Source of the DNA: Limnanthes douglasii subsp. nivea
Lineage: Eukaryota; Streptophyta; Magnoliopsida; Brassicales; Limnanthaceae
Direction of reading: 5' to 3'
Length of the DNA stretch: 64,000 nt
Assembly (NCBI GenBank): GCA_036936605.1
Contig: JAUPFV010000005.1
Span: forward strand, 1,167,670 to 1,231,669
Shown: piece after piece, positions 46,860 through 55,664 of the stretch
How the letters are laid out: every line of letters starts with the position of its first letter
How positions within the stretch are numbered: the stretch's first letter is position 1
Program-made: the position numbers and the translations under genes
The notes under the pieces: model-generated
Told to the model about the DNA's origin: nothing
The model's database searches: none
What the model saw: only the letters and a program-made list of their open reading frames with translations

Positions 46860-47342
46860 TGTTGGGTTTATTAATCTAAACTTATTTATTCCGTTAGGGT
46901 TATTTATTTGATATTTGAAAATAGTTATTTGCTTTGATTTGGTCTTCCACGTAGTTAAGAGAATGCGGGAGTTATCAACATTAAGTGCTAAAGCGTTACG
47001 GGAGTTATCAACATTAAGTGCTAAAGCGTTACGGGAGTTATCAACATTAAGTGCTGAAGCGTTACGGGAGTTATCAACATTAAGTGCCAAAGCGTTACGG
47101 GAGTTACCAACATTAAGTGCTATTTTTTAGTAACTGCCTTGTATGTGTTTTACTATTTAATCTTGTACTGCATTCATCGATTAACACCAGAACGTTTTAA
47201 ACTCTCTTGAGTGAAAGAAAAAATATTTTCTCTTCTAGTGTGAGTTGTGAGAGTGTTCTTGTAATATTTTTTTTTTTTCAATTTTATCAAAGTTGTTTGT
47301 TTGTTTTTAAAAGAGTGTTGTTTTATTATTTTTCCGCCAACA
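46860..47342 (+). repeat. 5' LTR of the young copia
   Basis: 483 bp, TGTTGGGTTT...CCGCCAACA. From 46967 it contains a 33-bp unit (GGGAGTTATCAACATTAAGTG...) repeated four times, plus a 24-bp partial copy (to about 47122). Because 33 is a multiple of three, the repeat creates misleading open frames on both strands. The array lies in U3 upstream of the likely start site, where it could act as an enhancer. Confidence 0.95.
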
Positions 47343-47408
47343 AAGTGGTATCAGAGCCACAAGCTCTTTCCGAAATTTTGTTTTTAAATATTCAACATTT
47401 TGAAAAAT

Positions 47409-50400
47409 ATGGCGAATGGTGTATCATCCTTCCAAGTTCCAACACTCAACAACAACAACTACGATAATTGGAGTATCAAGATGAAAGCTCTCCTTGGAGC
47501 ACATGATGTATGGGATGCCGTAGAAAAAGGGTTTGACGAACCCGAAGATGAAGCAAGCCTTACTCAAGAGGAGAAAACGACTTTCAAGGATTTAAGAAAG
47601 AGAGACAAAAAAGCTCTCTTCCTCATCTATCAAGCATTAGATGATGATGGCTTCGAAAAAATTTCAAGCGCATCTTCCGCCAAGCAAGCGTGGGAGAAAT
47701 TACAAATCTCTTATAAAGGAGTCGAAAAGGTGAAAAAGGTACGTCTCCAAACATTAAGAGGTGAATTTGAATCCTTACATATGAAAGCGTCCGAATCTAT
47801 TTCGGAATATTTTTCAAGAGTAGCAACCGTTTCTAATCAATTAAAAAGAAATGGTGAGAAGTTAGAAGATGTGAGAGTAATCGAAAAAATACTCCGCTCG
47901 TTGGATCCTAAATTTGAGCACATCGTCGTGACGATTGAAGAAACTAAAGACTTGGAGAAAATGATGATTGAAGAACTCCAAGGCTCATTACAAGCCTACG
48001 AAGAAAAGCACAAGAAGAAGCAAGAAATCACCGAGCAAGTCCTCAAACTAGAACTCAAGGACATGCATGCAAGTCAAGAGGATGATAGAAATCAACGTGG
48101 CCGAGGAAGAGGTAGAGGCCGCGGACGAGGTGGTTATCATGGACGTGGACGTGGCTGGAATTACAACAACAATAATTCCAACTACAACTACGAGAAACGA
48201 GAAAGCTCAACACGAGGTCGTGGAAGACGAAATCCGAACTCGAGGTATGATAAATCTCAAATCCAATGTTATAAATGTCAAAGATTTGGACATTATGCTT
48301 CAGAATGTAGAGGCCCCAACAATAGAGTTGAGGAGAAGGCCAACTATGTGGAAGAGAAGACGGAGGAGAAAGATATGTTACTACTAACATACAAAACCAC
48401 TAATGAAGGCCAAGAAAACACTTGGTATCTTGACACCGGTGCAAGCAATCATATGTGTGGGAAAAGAAGCATGTTTGTAGAGATCAATGAAGCCGTGAGT
48501 GGAAATGTCTCTTTTGGAGATGATAGCAAAATATCGGTGAAAGGAAAAGGTAACATTCTTATTCGTGCAAAAGATGGTAGTCACCAAATGATCTCAAATG
48601 TTTATTACGTACCTAGCATGAAAAACAACATCTTAAGCTTGGGACAACTTCTAGAAAAAGGCTATGATATTCATATGAAAAATTATAGTCTTTTTATGAG
48701 AGATGCAAAAGGGGATTTAATTGCTAAAGTTCAAATGTCAAAGAATAGAATGTTTCCTTTGAATATTCAAAATGATGTTGCAAAGTGTCTTAAGGCGTGT
48801 TACAAAGATTCGTCGTGGCTATGGCATGTTCGATTTGGGCATCTAAACTTTTCAAGTTTAGAGTTATTGTCAAAGAAGGAAATGGTGAGAGGGTTACCAT
48901 GTATCAATCATCCTGACCAACTATGCGAAGGATGTTTACTTGGAAAGCAATTCAGAAAAGGCTTTCCAAAGGAGTCAGAGTCAAGAGCCAATAAACCTCT
49001 CGAGCTTATTCATACCGATGTGTGTGGTCCAATCAAGCCGAGCTCTCTAGGTAAAAGTAACTATTTCCTTCTCTTTATTGATGATTTTTCAAGAAAAACG
49101 TGGGTATATTTCTTGAAACAGAAATCCGAAGTCTTTGGTGTATTTAAGAAGTTCAAAGCAGTTGTGGAAAAGGAAAGTGGAAATAAGATCAAAGCCATGA
49201 GATCTGACCGAGGAGGGGAGTTCACATCCAATGAAATTATGGAGTTTTGTGAAGCACATGGAATTCGTCGCCGCTTGACAGTTCCCAGATCTCCTCAACA
49301 AAATGGTGTGGCAGAAAGGAAGAACAGAACAATCCTTGATATGGCGCGAAGCATGCTTAAAAGCAAGAAACTGCCTAAGGATTTTTGGGCGGAAGCAGTG
49401 GCATGTGCGGTTTACTTGTCCAACCGATCTCCAACAAGAAGTGTTTGGGGAAAGACACCACAAGAAGCGTGGAGTGGAAGAAAGCCCGGAATTTCCCACT
49501 TGAGAGTATTTGGAAGCGTAGCTCATGTCCATGTACCAGATCAACAACGAACCAAACTCGATGATAAAAGCAAGAGTTTTATATTCATCGGTTACGACTC
49601 AAGTTCCAAAGGCTACAAGTTGTACAACCCAAACAATAAGAAGGTTGTGATAAGCCGAGACGTGATTGTTGATGAAGAAGGCGAATGGGATTTTGGATCT
49701 CATACAAATGAATTCACATTTTTCCCCCAAATTGAAGATGATGAGCAGACACCGAATGAGCAATCAGAAGAGGTTGCAACCCCACATGCTTCACCAACAT
49801 CGACTACTCATGAAGACTCACCATCTTCATCATCGTCAAATGGCAGTCAAAATGAAAGAGTTGTGAAACGTACAAGAAGTCTTAGTGATCTTTATGAGGT
49901 AACCGAACCAATGAATAACCTTACACTCTTTTGTCTCTTTGCTGATTGTGAGCCAGTGACATTTCAAGAAGCTGCACAAGAGAAACAATGGAGAGACGCG
50001 ATGGATGAAGAAATTAGAGCCATCGAGAAGAATGACACATGGGAACTCACCTCACTTCCCAAAGGGTGCAAGACAATAGGCGTCAGGTGCTTATACAAAA
50101 CAAAGAGAAATGCTAAAGGGGAGACTGAAAAGCACAAAGCGAGGCTTGTTGCAAAAGGCTATTGTCAAAAGCCGGGAATTGACTATGATGAGGTATTCGC
50201 CCCTGTTGCCCGATTAGAAACTATTAGGCTAATAATCTCGTTGGCAGCTCAAAACAAGTGGAAGATACAACAAATGGATGTAAAGTCAGCATTTCTAAAT
50301 GGTGTCCTTGAAGAAGAAGTCTACATCCAACAACCATTAGGCTATGAGGTCAAAGGCCACGAAGACAAGGTGTTGAAGCTAAAGAAGGCTCTTTACGGGC

Positions 50401-51494
50401 TAAAACAAGCACCAAGGGCATGGAACAGTAGAATCGACAAGTATTTCCAAGAGAACGGCTTCAACAAATGTCCCTACGAGCACGCGCTGTATACCAAGAT
50501 CACAGATGGAGATATTTTGATTGTGTGTCTCTACGTGGATGATTTGATCTTCACCGGAAGCAGCCCAAGCATGTTTAATAAATTCAAAGAAGTGATGACA
50601 AAGGAATTCGAGATGACAGACTTAGGGCTCATGGCGTACTACCTTGGCATTGAAGTTAAGCAGCAAAAAGATGAAATTTTTATCTCACAAGAAAGCTATG
50701 CAAAAGATATCCTGAAGAAGTTTAAGATGGAGAACTGTAGCTCGATAAGCACACCCATGGAGTTTGGAGTCAAAATATCCAAGCATGAAGAAGGCGAAAG
50801 TGTAGATCCAACATTATTCAAAAGGTTGGTGGGTAGCCTACGCTATCTAACTTGTACGAGACCAGATATTCTCCATGCAGTTGGATTGGTTAGTCGCTAT
50901 ATGGAATCTCCAACAACAACTCATTTCAAGGCTGCAAAGAGAATCCTTCGTTATCTGAAAGGTACAATCGACTTTGGATTACTCTATTCAATTTCTAATG
51001 ATTACAAGCTTGTTGGATATAGTGATAGTGATTGGGGTGGAGACATAGACAATCGAAGGAGTACTACTGGATTTGTATTCTTTATGGGAAACATTGCTTT
51101 CACATGGATGTCAAAGAAACAACCGATTGTCACATTATCCACTTGTGAGGCAGAATATGTTGCTGCCACCACCTGTGTTAGTCATGCAATTTGGCTTAGA
51201 AATCTATTGAAGGAGATAGACCTAACACAGCATGAGCCAACTAAGGTCTATGTCGATAATAAATCAGCAATCGCCTTAGCCAAGAATCCAGTATTCCATG
51301 ATCGAAGCAAGCATATAGATGTCCGCTACCACTACATAAGGGAGTGTATTTCAAGAAAGGATGTGCAAGTTGAACATGTGAAGACACAAGATCAAGCTGC
51401 TGATATTTTCACCAAGCCACTCAAAAGCGAAGACTTCAAACGATTAAGGAAACTACTAGGGGTCACGAGTTCTTCAGGCACGAGTTTAGATTAA
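47409..51494 (+). CDS. Copia Gag-Pol polyprotein, intact (1361 aa)
   Basis: A single frame from ATG 47409; the frame is open a little further upstream but without another ATG. Gag core with NYDNWSIKMKALLGAHDVWD (about residues 15-34), an Arg/Gly-rich run, zinc knuckle CYKCQRFGHYASEC (287-300). Protease DTGASNHM with Asp-342. Pre-integrase C-x2-C near LCEGCLLGK. Integrase Asp-537 (HTDVCGPI), Asp-600 (SDRGGEF) and Glu-636 (NGVAERKN), which is D-D-35-E spacing. RT YVDD at 1042-1045. RNase H Asp-1206, Glu-1247 and Asp-1283 (YVDNKSA). All catalytic residues are present. Gag and Pol are in one frame, as usual for plant copia. Products would form a cytoplasmic particle and integrate cDNA in the nucleus. 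Confidence 0.96.
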   Translation: MANGVSSFQVPTLNNNNYDNWSIKMKALLGAHDVWDAVEKGFDEPEDEASLTQEEKTTFKDLRKRDKKALFLIYQALDDDGFEKISSASSAKQAWEKLQISYKGVEKVKKVRLQTLRGEFESLHMKASESISEYFSRVATVSNQLKRNGEKLEDVRVIEKILRSLDPKFEHIVVTIEETKDLEKMMIEELQGSLQAYEEKHKKKQEITEQVLKLELKDMHASQEDDRNQRGRGRGRGRGRGGYHGRGRGWNYNNNNSNYNYEKRESSTRGRGRRNPNSRYDKSQIQCYKCQRFGHYASECRGPNNRVEEKANYVEEKTEEKDMLLLTYKTTNEGQENTWYLDTGASNHMCGKRSMFVEINEAVSGNVSFGDDSKISVKGKGNILIRAKDGSHQMISNVYYVPSMKNNILSLGQLLEKGYDIHMKNYSLFMRDAKGDLIAKVQMSKNRMFPLNIQNDVAKCLKACYKDSSWLWHVRFGHLNFSSLELLSKKEMVRGLPCINHPDQLCEGCLLGKQFRKGFPKESESRANKPLELIHTDVCGPIKPSSLGKSNYFLLFIDDFSRKTWVYFLKQKSEVFGVFKKFKAVVEKESGNKIKAMRSDRGGEFTSNEIMEFCEAHGIRRRLTVPRSPQQNGVAERKNRTILDMARSMLKSKKLPKDFWAEAVACAVYLSNRSPTRSVWGKTPQEAWSGRKPGISHLRVFGSVAHVHVPDQQRTKLDDKSKSFIFIGYDSSSKGYKLYNPNNKKVVISRDVIVDEEGEWDFGSHTNEFTFFPQIEDDEQTPNEQSEEVATPHASPTSTTHEDSPSSSSSNGSQNERVVKRTRSLSDLYEVTEPMNNLTLFCLFADCEPVTFQEAAQEKQWRDAMDEEIRAIEKNDTWELTSLPKGCKTIGVRCLYKTKRNAKGETEKHKARLVAKGYCQKPGIDYDEVFAPVARLETIRLIISLAAQNKWKIQQMDVKSAFLNGVLEEEVYIQQPLGYEVKGHEDKVLKLKKALYGLKQAPRAWNSRIDKYFQENGFNKCPYEHALYTKITDGDILIVCLYVDDLIFTGSSPSMFNKFKEVMTKEFEMTDLGLMAYYLGIEVKQQKDEIFISQESYAKDILKKFKMENCSSISTPMEFGVKISKHEEGESVDPTLFKRLVGSLRYLTCTRPDILHAVGLVSRYMESPTTTHFKAAKRILRYLKGTIDFGLLYSISNDYKLVGYSDSDWGGDIDNRRSTTGFVFFMGNIAFTWMSKKQPIVTLSTCEAEYVAATTCVSHAIWLRNLLKEIDLTQHEPTKVYVDNKSAIALAKNPVFHDRSKHIDVRYHYIRECISRKDVQVEHVKTQDQAADIFTKPLKSEDFKRLRKLLGVTSSSGTSLD

Positions 51495-51503
51495 AGGGGA
51501 GAA

Positions 51504-51986
51504 TGTTGGGTTTATTAATCTAAACTTATTTATTCCGTTAGGGTTATTTATTTGATATTTGAAAATAGTTATTTGCTTTGATTTGGTCTTCCACGTAGTT
51601 AAGAGAATGCGGGAGTTATCAACATTAAGTGCTAAAGCGTTACGGGAGTTATCAACATTAAGTGCTAAAGCGTTACGGGAGTTATCAACATTAAGTGCTG
51701 AAGCGTTACGGGAGTTATCAACATTAAGTGCCAAAGCGTTACGGGAGTTACCAACATTAAGTGCTATTTTTTAGTAACTGCCTTGTATGTGTTTTACTAT
51801 TTAATCTTGTACTGCATTCATCGATTAACACCAGAACGTTTTAAACTCTCTTGAGTGAAAGAAAAAATATTTTCTCTTCTAGTGTGAGTTGTGAGAGTGT
51901 TCTTGTAATATTTTTTTTTTTTCAATTTTATCAAAGTTGTTTGTTTGTTTTTAAAAGAGTGTTGTTTTATTATTTTTCCGCCAACA
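51504..51986 (+). repeat. 3' LTR of the young copia
   Basis: 483 bp, read as identical to 46860-47342, including the 33-bp repeat array (51611-51766). Preceded by the purine tract and followed by CAGAG. Confidence 0.95.
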
Positions 51987-53160
51987 CAGAGACAGTTCCC
52001 ATATCCCATCGGATTTGTTGTGTATCCTCCTTTTCAGACGCCTTTTTGAACCTCATCCCGCTACGCCATTGCACTTCCATGGCGGCCCTAACAATGGCTG
52101 CATTTACAACAAACTCGGGCTTATTTGGCGCTGGGAAGTAGTCTACATCAAACACTTGGCCGCTACTAGCTAGTGCCACCACCTGCATTACAGCCTCAGC
52201 TTTCTCGTTTACAGACGCCATCATTCTGATTGCTTTTTCATTCCCTTTTTCGCATAAGTCGGACAGTCCACTGACAAACCCGACCGCTTTGCGTTGTGCT
52301 CGACGTATCCCTACACTGAGATCTCCGTTTTCCGATTTATAAAACAGGATTAAATCTCCTGCGACTAGTTTCTTCTCGTTAACAAACGGGCTCCATCCGC
52401 CTTGCAGCATGTGTCTCTTTGGGTTTCCACGGTAAACATGTCGAAAGTTCCATATTCGACGGTGGATGTCTTTTACCACTAGCGTCTGGGCAGGCGGATC
52501 ATCCTGGTAATCCAATGGAGGAAAAACCCTTTTTGCACCAGCCGTTGGGACAGAGAACCCTCCACCGTTAGCGTCTGATTGAGTCAGTATTTTTCCGAAA
52601 GAGCAAACTGAATTCGCCGAATTCTCGGAAGACCGGCTTTGGGATCCTGATACGCCGGTGTCTTGGGTATCAAGAGGGTTGTTGTCGCTTGGTAAAGGGA
52701 TTAACCTAAACTTAGCACAGACTTCGTCGGTATCAGGCTTGGCAAGAAATTTTACAGATTCAACGCGACAGAGGATTTGCGGCGGATAACGGCGGTCGGA
52801 GAAACCTTCGGTGGTGACAACTTGAGCGTTTTCCACGTGACCTTGTGGGAAGTAGTAAGCGGTGGAGTTAGCTGTCGGGATGTGGACCAATGATCCTGCG
52901 CATGCATGCCACAGTTGGGGATCCACATTCACATGGTCTGCTGCCATTTCTCTGTCAGATCAGAACGACAAAAATATTTGATTTTTAGATGATCAAGCTT
53001 TAGTTTTTATCTTGTTTCTGCAGTGGAAAGATAAGAGTGATATAACAGAAAAAGGAGGAGATACGCTAGCTATAATATAGGTAACGAACAAGATATTTCA
53101 AACCTGCGGGACAAGATATATCTATAATATCGATAAAATGACGTTTGGGAGTCAACGTGG

Positions 53161-53254
53161 TTCGTCAAAGAATAAGAAAGAAAATGACGTTTACAGAAGG
53201 AGTAAAATTCGTCCAAGAATAAGAAAGAAAATGACGTTTACAGAAGGAGTAAAA
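53161..53254. repeat. 47-bp tandem duplication upstream of the ARF gene
   Basis: TTCGTCAAAGAATAAGAAAG... at 53161-53207 is repeated at 53208-53254 with one difference. It lies about 220 bp upstream of the ARF start codon, so it is in the promoter or 5' UTR. Confidence 0.8.
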
Positions 53255-53379
53255 AGAACAAGATATTTAAACCCGACATTTCTTATACGTACGAGATAAA
53301 ACAGAAAAAAAATAAATATGAAGATTTTTTTATAGATATGTATTTTTTTTACAGAAGGAGATAAAATAGATGAGTATTT

Positions 53380-54156
53380 TTTTATTTATTTTTTCAAAAA
53401 AACACGAAAAAGTTTTCACGCGATTACGGAGTGGCCTTTTTTACATAATTTTCAGTTCGAAAAATACATAAATCTAGCAACTCCCCTTTTAGAGTCAAAG
53501 TTACAAACTGTTTACTCATGCATAACAAGAATCATATAACACACTCTATCCCAGGACATAACTTACAGCATCCTATCTCCCTGCTTTTGCCGGTGCAAAA
53601 TTCTTTCTAGCAGAAGTACTTTGACCGACTAATTTCTCGCCCTCTTCTTTGTGAACAGCAATGACATTATTTTCTTCTTCTTCTTCTTCTTTCATCATCA
53701 TCTTCAAACTCAGGTAGTAATCTACCATCTTCCTGGACCTTCTTCTATTTGAGAAGAACCGCTTCGGGAAACGGACCACTAGCCTCATCTGGTTTCGCTA
53801 CGAAGCTATGATTATCATCCTTGTAGTTATTTTTCTTGTTCTTCTTCGCCTGAACTCTCACCGAGCCAGATTTTCTTGAAAAACCTAAAGTTAACGACGG
53901 AAAGGAAGAAGAAAACGGATCTGGGAATTTCAATGACGAGTTTCGATTCTCGATTCTCAGTTTCTGTAACCTCGACGAAGGTAGACACGTTGAAGATGAG
54001 ATTCGTAGCAGCGACTCCACATTCGAGCAATTATCGAGAAGAATCATTGTGCGACTGAATAGCTATGGCAAATTCTAGGGATTAGGTGATCGATTCGACC
54101 GAGAAAAGCTGGGGTTTTGTTTGGATAACGAGGGTTTATCTTTTGTTTGTTCGAGG
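53380..54156 (-). pseudogene. Processed retrocopy of a small plastid-type protein gene
   Basis: A minus-strand insertion flanked by 12-bp direct repeats AGATGAGTATTT (53368-53379 and 54157-54168) with an A-rich tail on its own strand at 53380-53400: the signs of a LINE-mediated retrocopy. The frame from 54047 encodes a Ser/Arg/Leu-rich, transit-peptide-like start, then VRVQAKKNKKNN, SFVAKPDEASGPFPEAVLLK, a TAG, and KKVQEDGRLLPEFEDDDE. A one-base shift in the GAA run leads to an acidic tail (EEEEENNVIAVHKEEGEK) ending at 53573. It resembles the N-terminus of plastid ribosomal-S6-like proteins (RFC3 type), but I am not sure of the parent. The stop and shift make it a pseudogene. Confidence 0.65.
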
Positions 54157-54191
54157 AGATGAGTATTTGTTAAAGATATAATTTCTTAAAA

Positions 54192-55144
54192 GGGTCAAAC
54201 TATATATACCCAATTCGGGTTTAAGTATACCCAATTTTGAGTATATCCAAAGGTGAGCTAAGTATACTCAAATTTTGACAAAAATACTCTTTTCTAGGTA
54301 TATAAGGTTTTTTTTTTTTACTAATCTTATCCACCTCATTTTTTCTCTTACACTCTCTAACTTCTCTCTAAAACCTTCAAGTTCTCTCTAATTTATCCGG
54401 CGAACTAAAATCCGGCGAACTAAAATCCGGCGAACTAAAATATAAAAACTTAGTCTTAGTATCAAAATTTAGGGTTATGGTTGAATTAGGTAAAAAAATC
54501 ATAATTTTAGGGTGTTTGGAGGCCATTTTCCGGCCGGAATTCGACCGGAAAATGGCCATTTACGAAAACTGAGCGTACCATAGGTACAGGGGGTACGCAC
54601 CGGCTGGTACGCCCCCCTGTACCGACCGGTACACCCCCTCTGTACGCCCCCCTGTACCTATGGTACACTCAGCCTTCGCAAATGGCCATTTTCCGGCCGA
54701 ATTTTGGCCGGAAAATGGCCTCCAAACACTCTAAAATTATGATTTTTTTTAGTAATTAAATTTTGAATTTTTTTTTAAAAAAACTTCAAAAAAACAAGTT
54801 TTGATTTTGTGTTTTCATTAGAAGAAGTTTAAAAAAATTAAAAAGAGTTTGAATGTTCTTGAGGCAACTTTGAATGTTCAAGAACAATTTGAAAAATTTC
54901 ACAAAATTGTAGTAATATGGGGTTTGATCTAGTAGAGAGTTGTGTTTTTTTGGGTATACATAACCAAATAGATTGTTTTGTGAATTGGGTGTATCTAGGA
55001 TATACTTAGTATTTTTTTTACTTAGTGGCAATTCAGATATTAAATGAAAGTATAAGGGTTTTTTCGTCCTAAAAAAGTCAAACAAAAGTCAACTGCGTTT
55101 TTTGGGTATACTTAAATCACATTTGGATATATATAGCCATACCC
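54192..55144. mobile_element. Mutator-like fold-back element
   Basis: 953 bp flanked by the 9-bp duplication TTCTTAAAA (54183-54191 and 55145-55153). Block A has the single empty site at 38045-38053. Terminal inverted repeats are imperfect: GGGTCAAACTATATATACCC against GGGTATGGCTATATATATCC, both continuing to TTTAAGTATACCCAA. The interior is a long hairpin: arms 54492-54535 and 54706-54750 are almost perfect complements around a GC-rich core of GTAC-rich palindromes. A 15-bp unit (TCCGGCGAACTAAAA) is repeated three times at 54396-54440. No coding capacity. The 9-bp duplication points to Mutator. Confidence 0.85.
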
Positions 55145-55664
55145 TTCTTAAAATAGAGTAGATCAATAAAATTGAGAAAAATAAAGAAATAAAAAAAAGG
55201 ATAATATCGTATAGATAATATTTTTCATTTTATTTAGTTTATTAGTTTCATATTTCAAATTAATAATATATTAATATTTGTTACTATAAGAACAAGTTAA
55301 TTTTATTTCTATGTATTTTATAATAATATCTTATATATAACCAATTTAATTTAATTTTTATTTTTTGAAATATTAAACTTGATTTTTTAAGTAACAAAAA
55401 ATTTATTACCACATATTAAATGTTTTACAATATATAGGACTCAAATAAGAGTCTACGAAAGAATAGAGGTCCAAGGCCAAATACAAAATAATATAATATG
55501 AGGAGTCATCGATCCCCTCCATTGATAAGCTGAGTCTTTTGAAGATTTTCAATTAGCAGACTAAAATTTGCCACTCACACTCAAGATCATCGATCGTCAA
55601 CAATTGTCATCAGCGAATTTCAACAAATCTAATCCCCTAGACAAAACCCTTGAACAATCTTCAA

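Larger units (their letters stand above)
46860..51986 (+). mobile_element. Young, apparently intact Ty1/copia element in the ARF gene
   Basis: Full-length element, 5127 bp: LTRs 46860-47342 and 51504-51986 (483 bp each, no difference found by eye), 5-bp target duplication CAGAG at 46855-46859 and 51987-51991, primer site TGGTATCAGAGC (initiator tRNA-Met) at 47346-47357, purine tract AAAGGGGAGA at 51493-51502. One uninterrupted polyprotein lies between. Everything needed for autonomous movement seems present. Identical LTRs mean insertion very recently on an evolutionary scale. It lies opposite to the ARF gene. Confidence 0.96.
46223..52947 (-). pseudogene. ARF10/16/17-type auxin response factor, split by copia
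   Basis: Two exons on the minus strand. Exon 1 runs from ATG 52947 to 51987, then after the inserted copia from 46854 to 46802 (donor CAG|GTTTTC). Exon 2 is 46717-46223. Omitting the insert and one target copy gives 1014 + 495 nt, in phase: about 502 residues. The flanking dimerisation part (HACAGSLVHIP, YYFPQGHVE) is followed by the B3 DNA-binding domain (about 117-219: LTQSDANGGGFSVP, WNFRHVYRGNPKRHML, GWSPFVNEKKLVAGD). Then comes the auxin-response region (MGTVSAAQ, VNPWSVELVS). No PB1 domain, as in ARF17. The clade represses auxin-response genes and is miR160 regulated. No other lesion is visible, so the only break is the insertion at about residue 320. Confidence 0.9.

Noticed and set aside
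46967..47122. CRISPR-like array
   Set aside because: Direct tandem repeats without spacers, inside an LTR of a plant retrotransposon.
46839..47130. Small repetitive proteins on both strands (also at 51486-51774)
   Set aside because: They arise from the 33-bp tandem repeat inside the LTRs, whose unit is a multiple of three.
48055..49547. Minus-strand and shifted plus-strand frames inside the young copia
   Set aside because: Shadows of the intact 1361-residue polyprotein.
53827..54058. Alternative frames over the retrocopy
   Set aside because: Overlap the frame with the transit-peptide-like start and the PDEASGPFPEAV segment, which is the better supported one.
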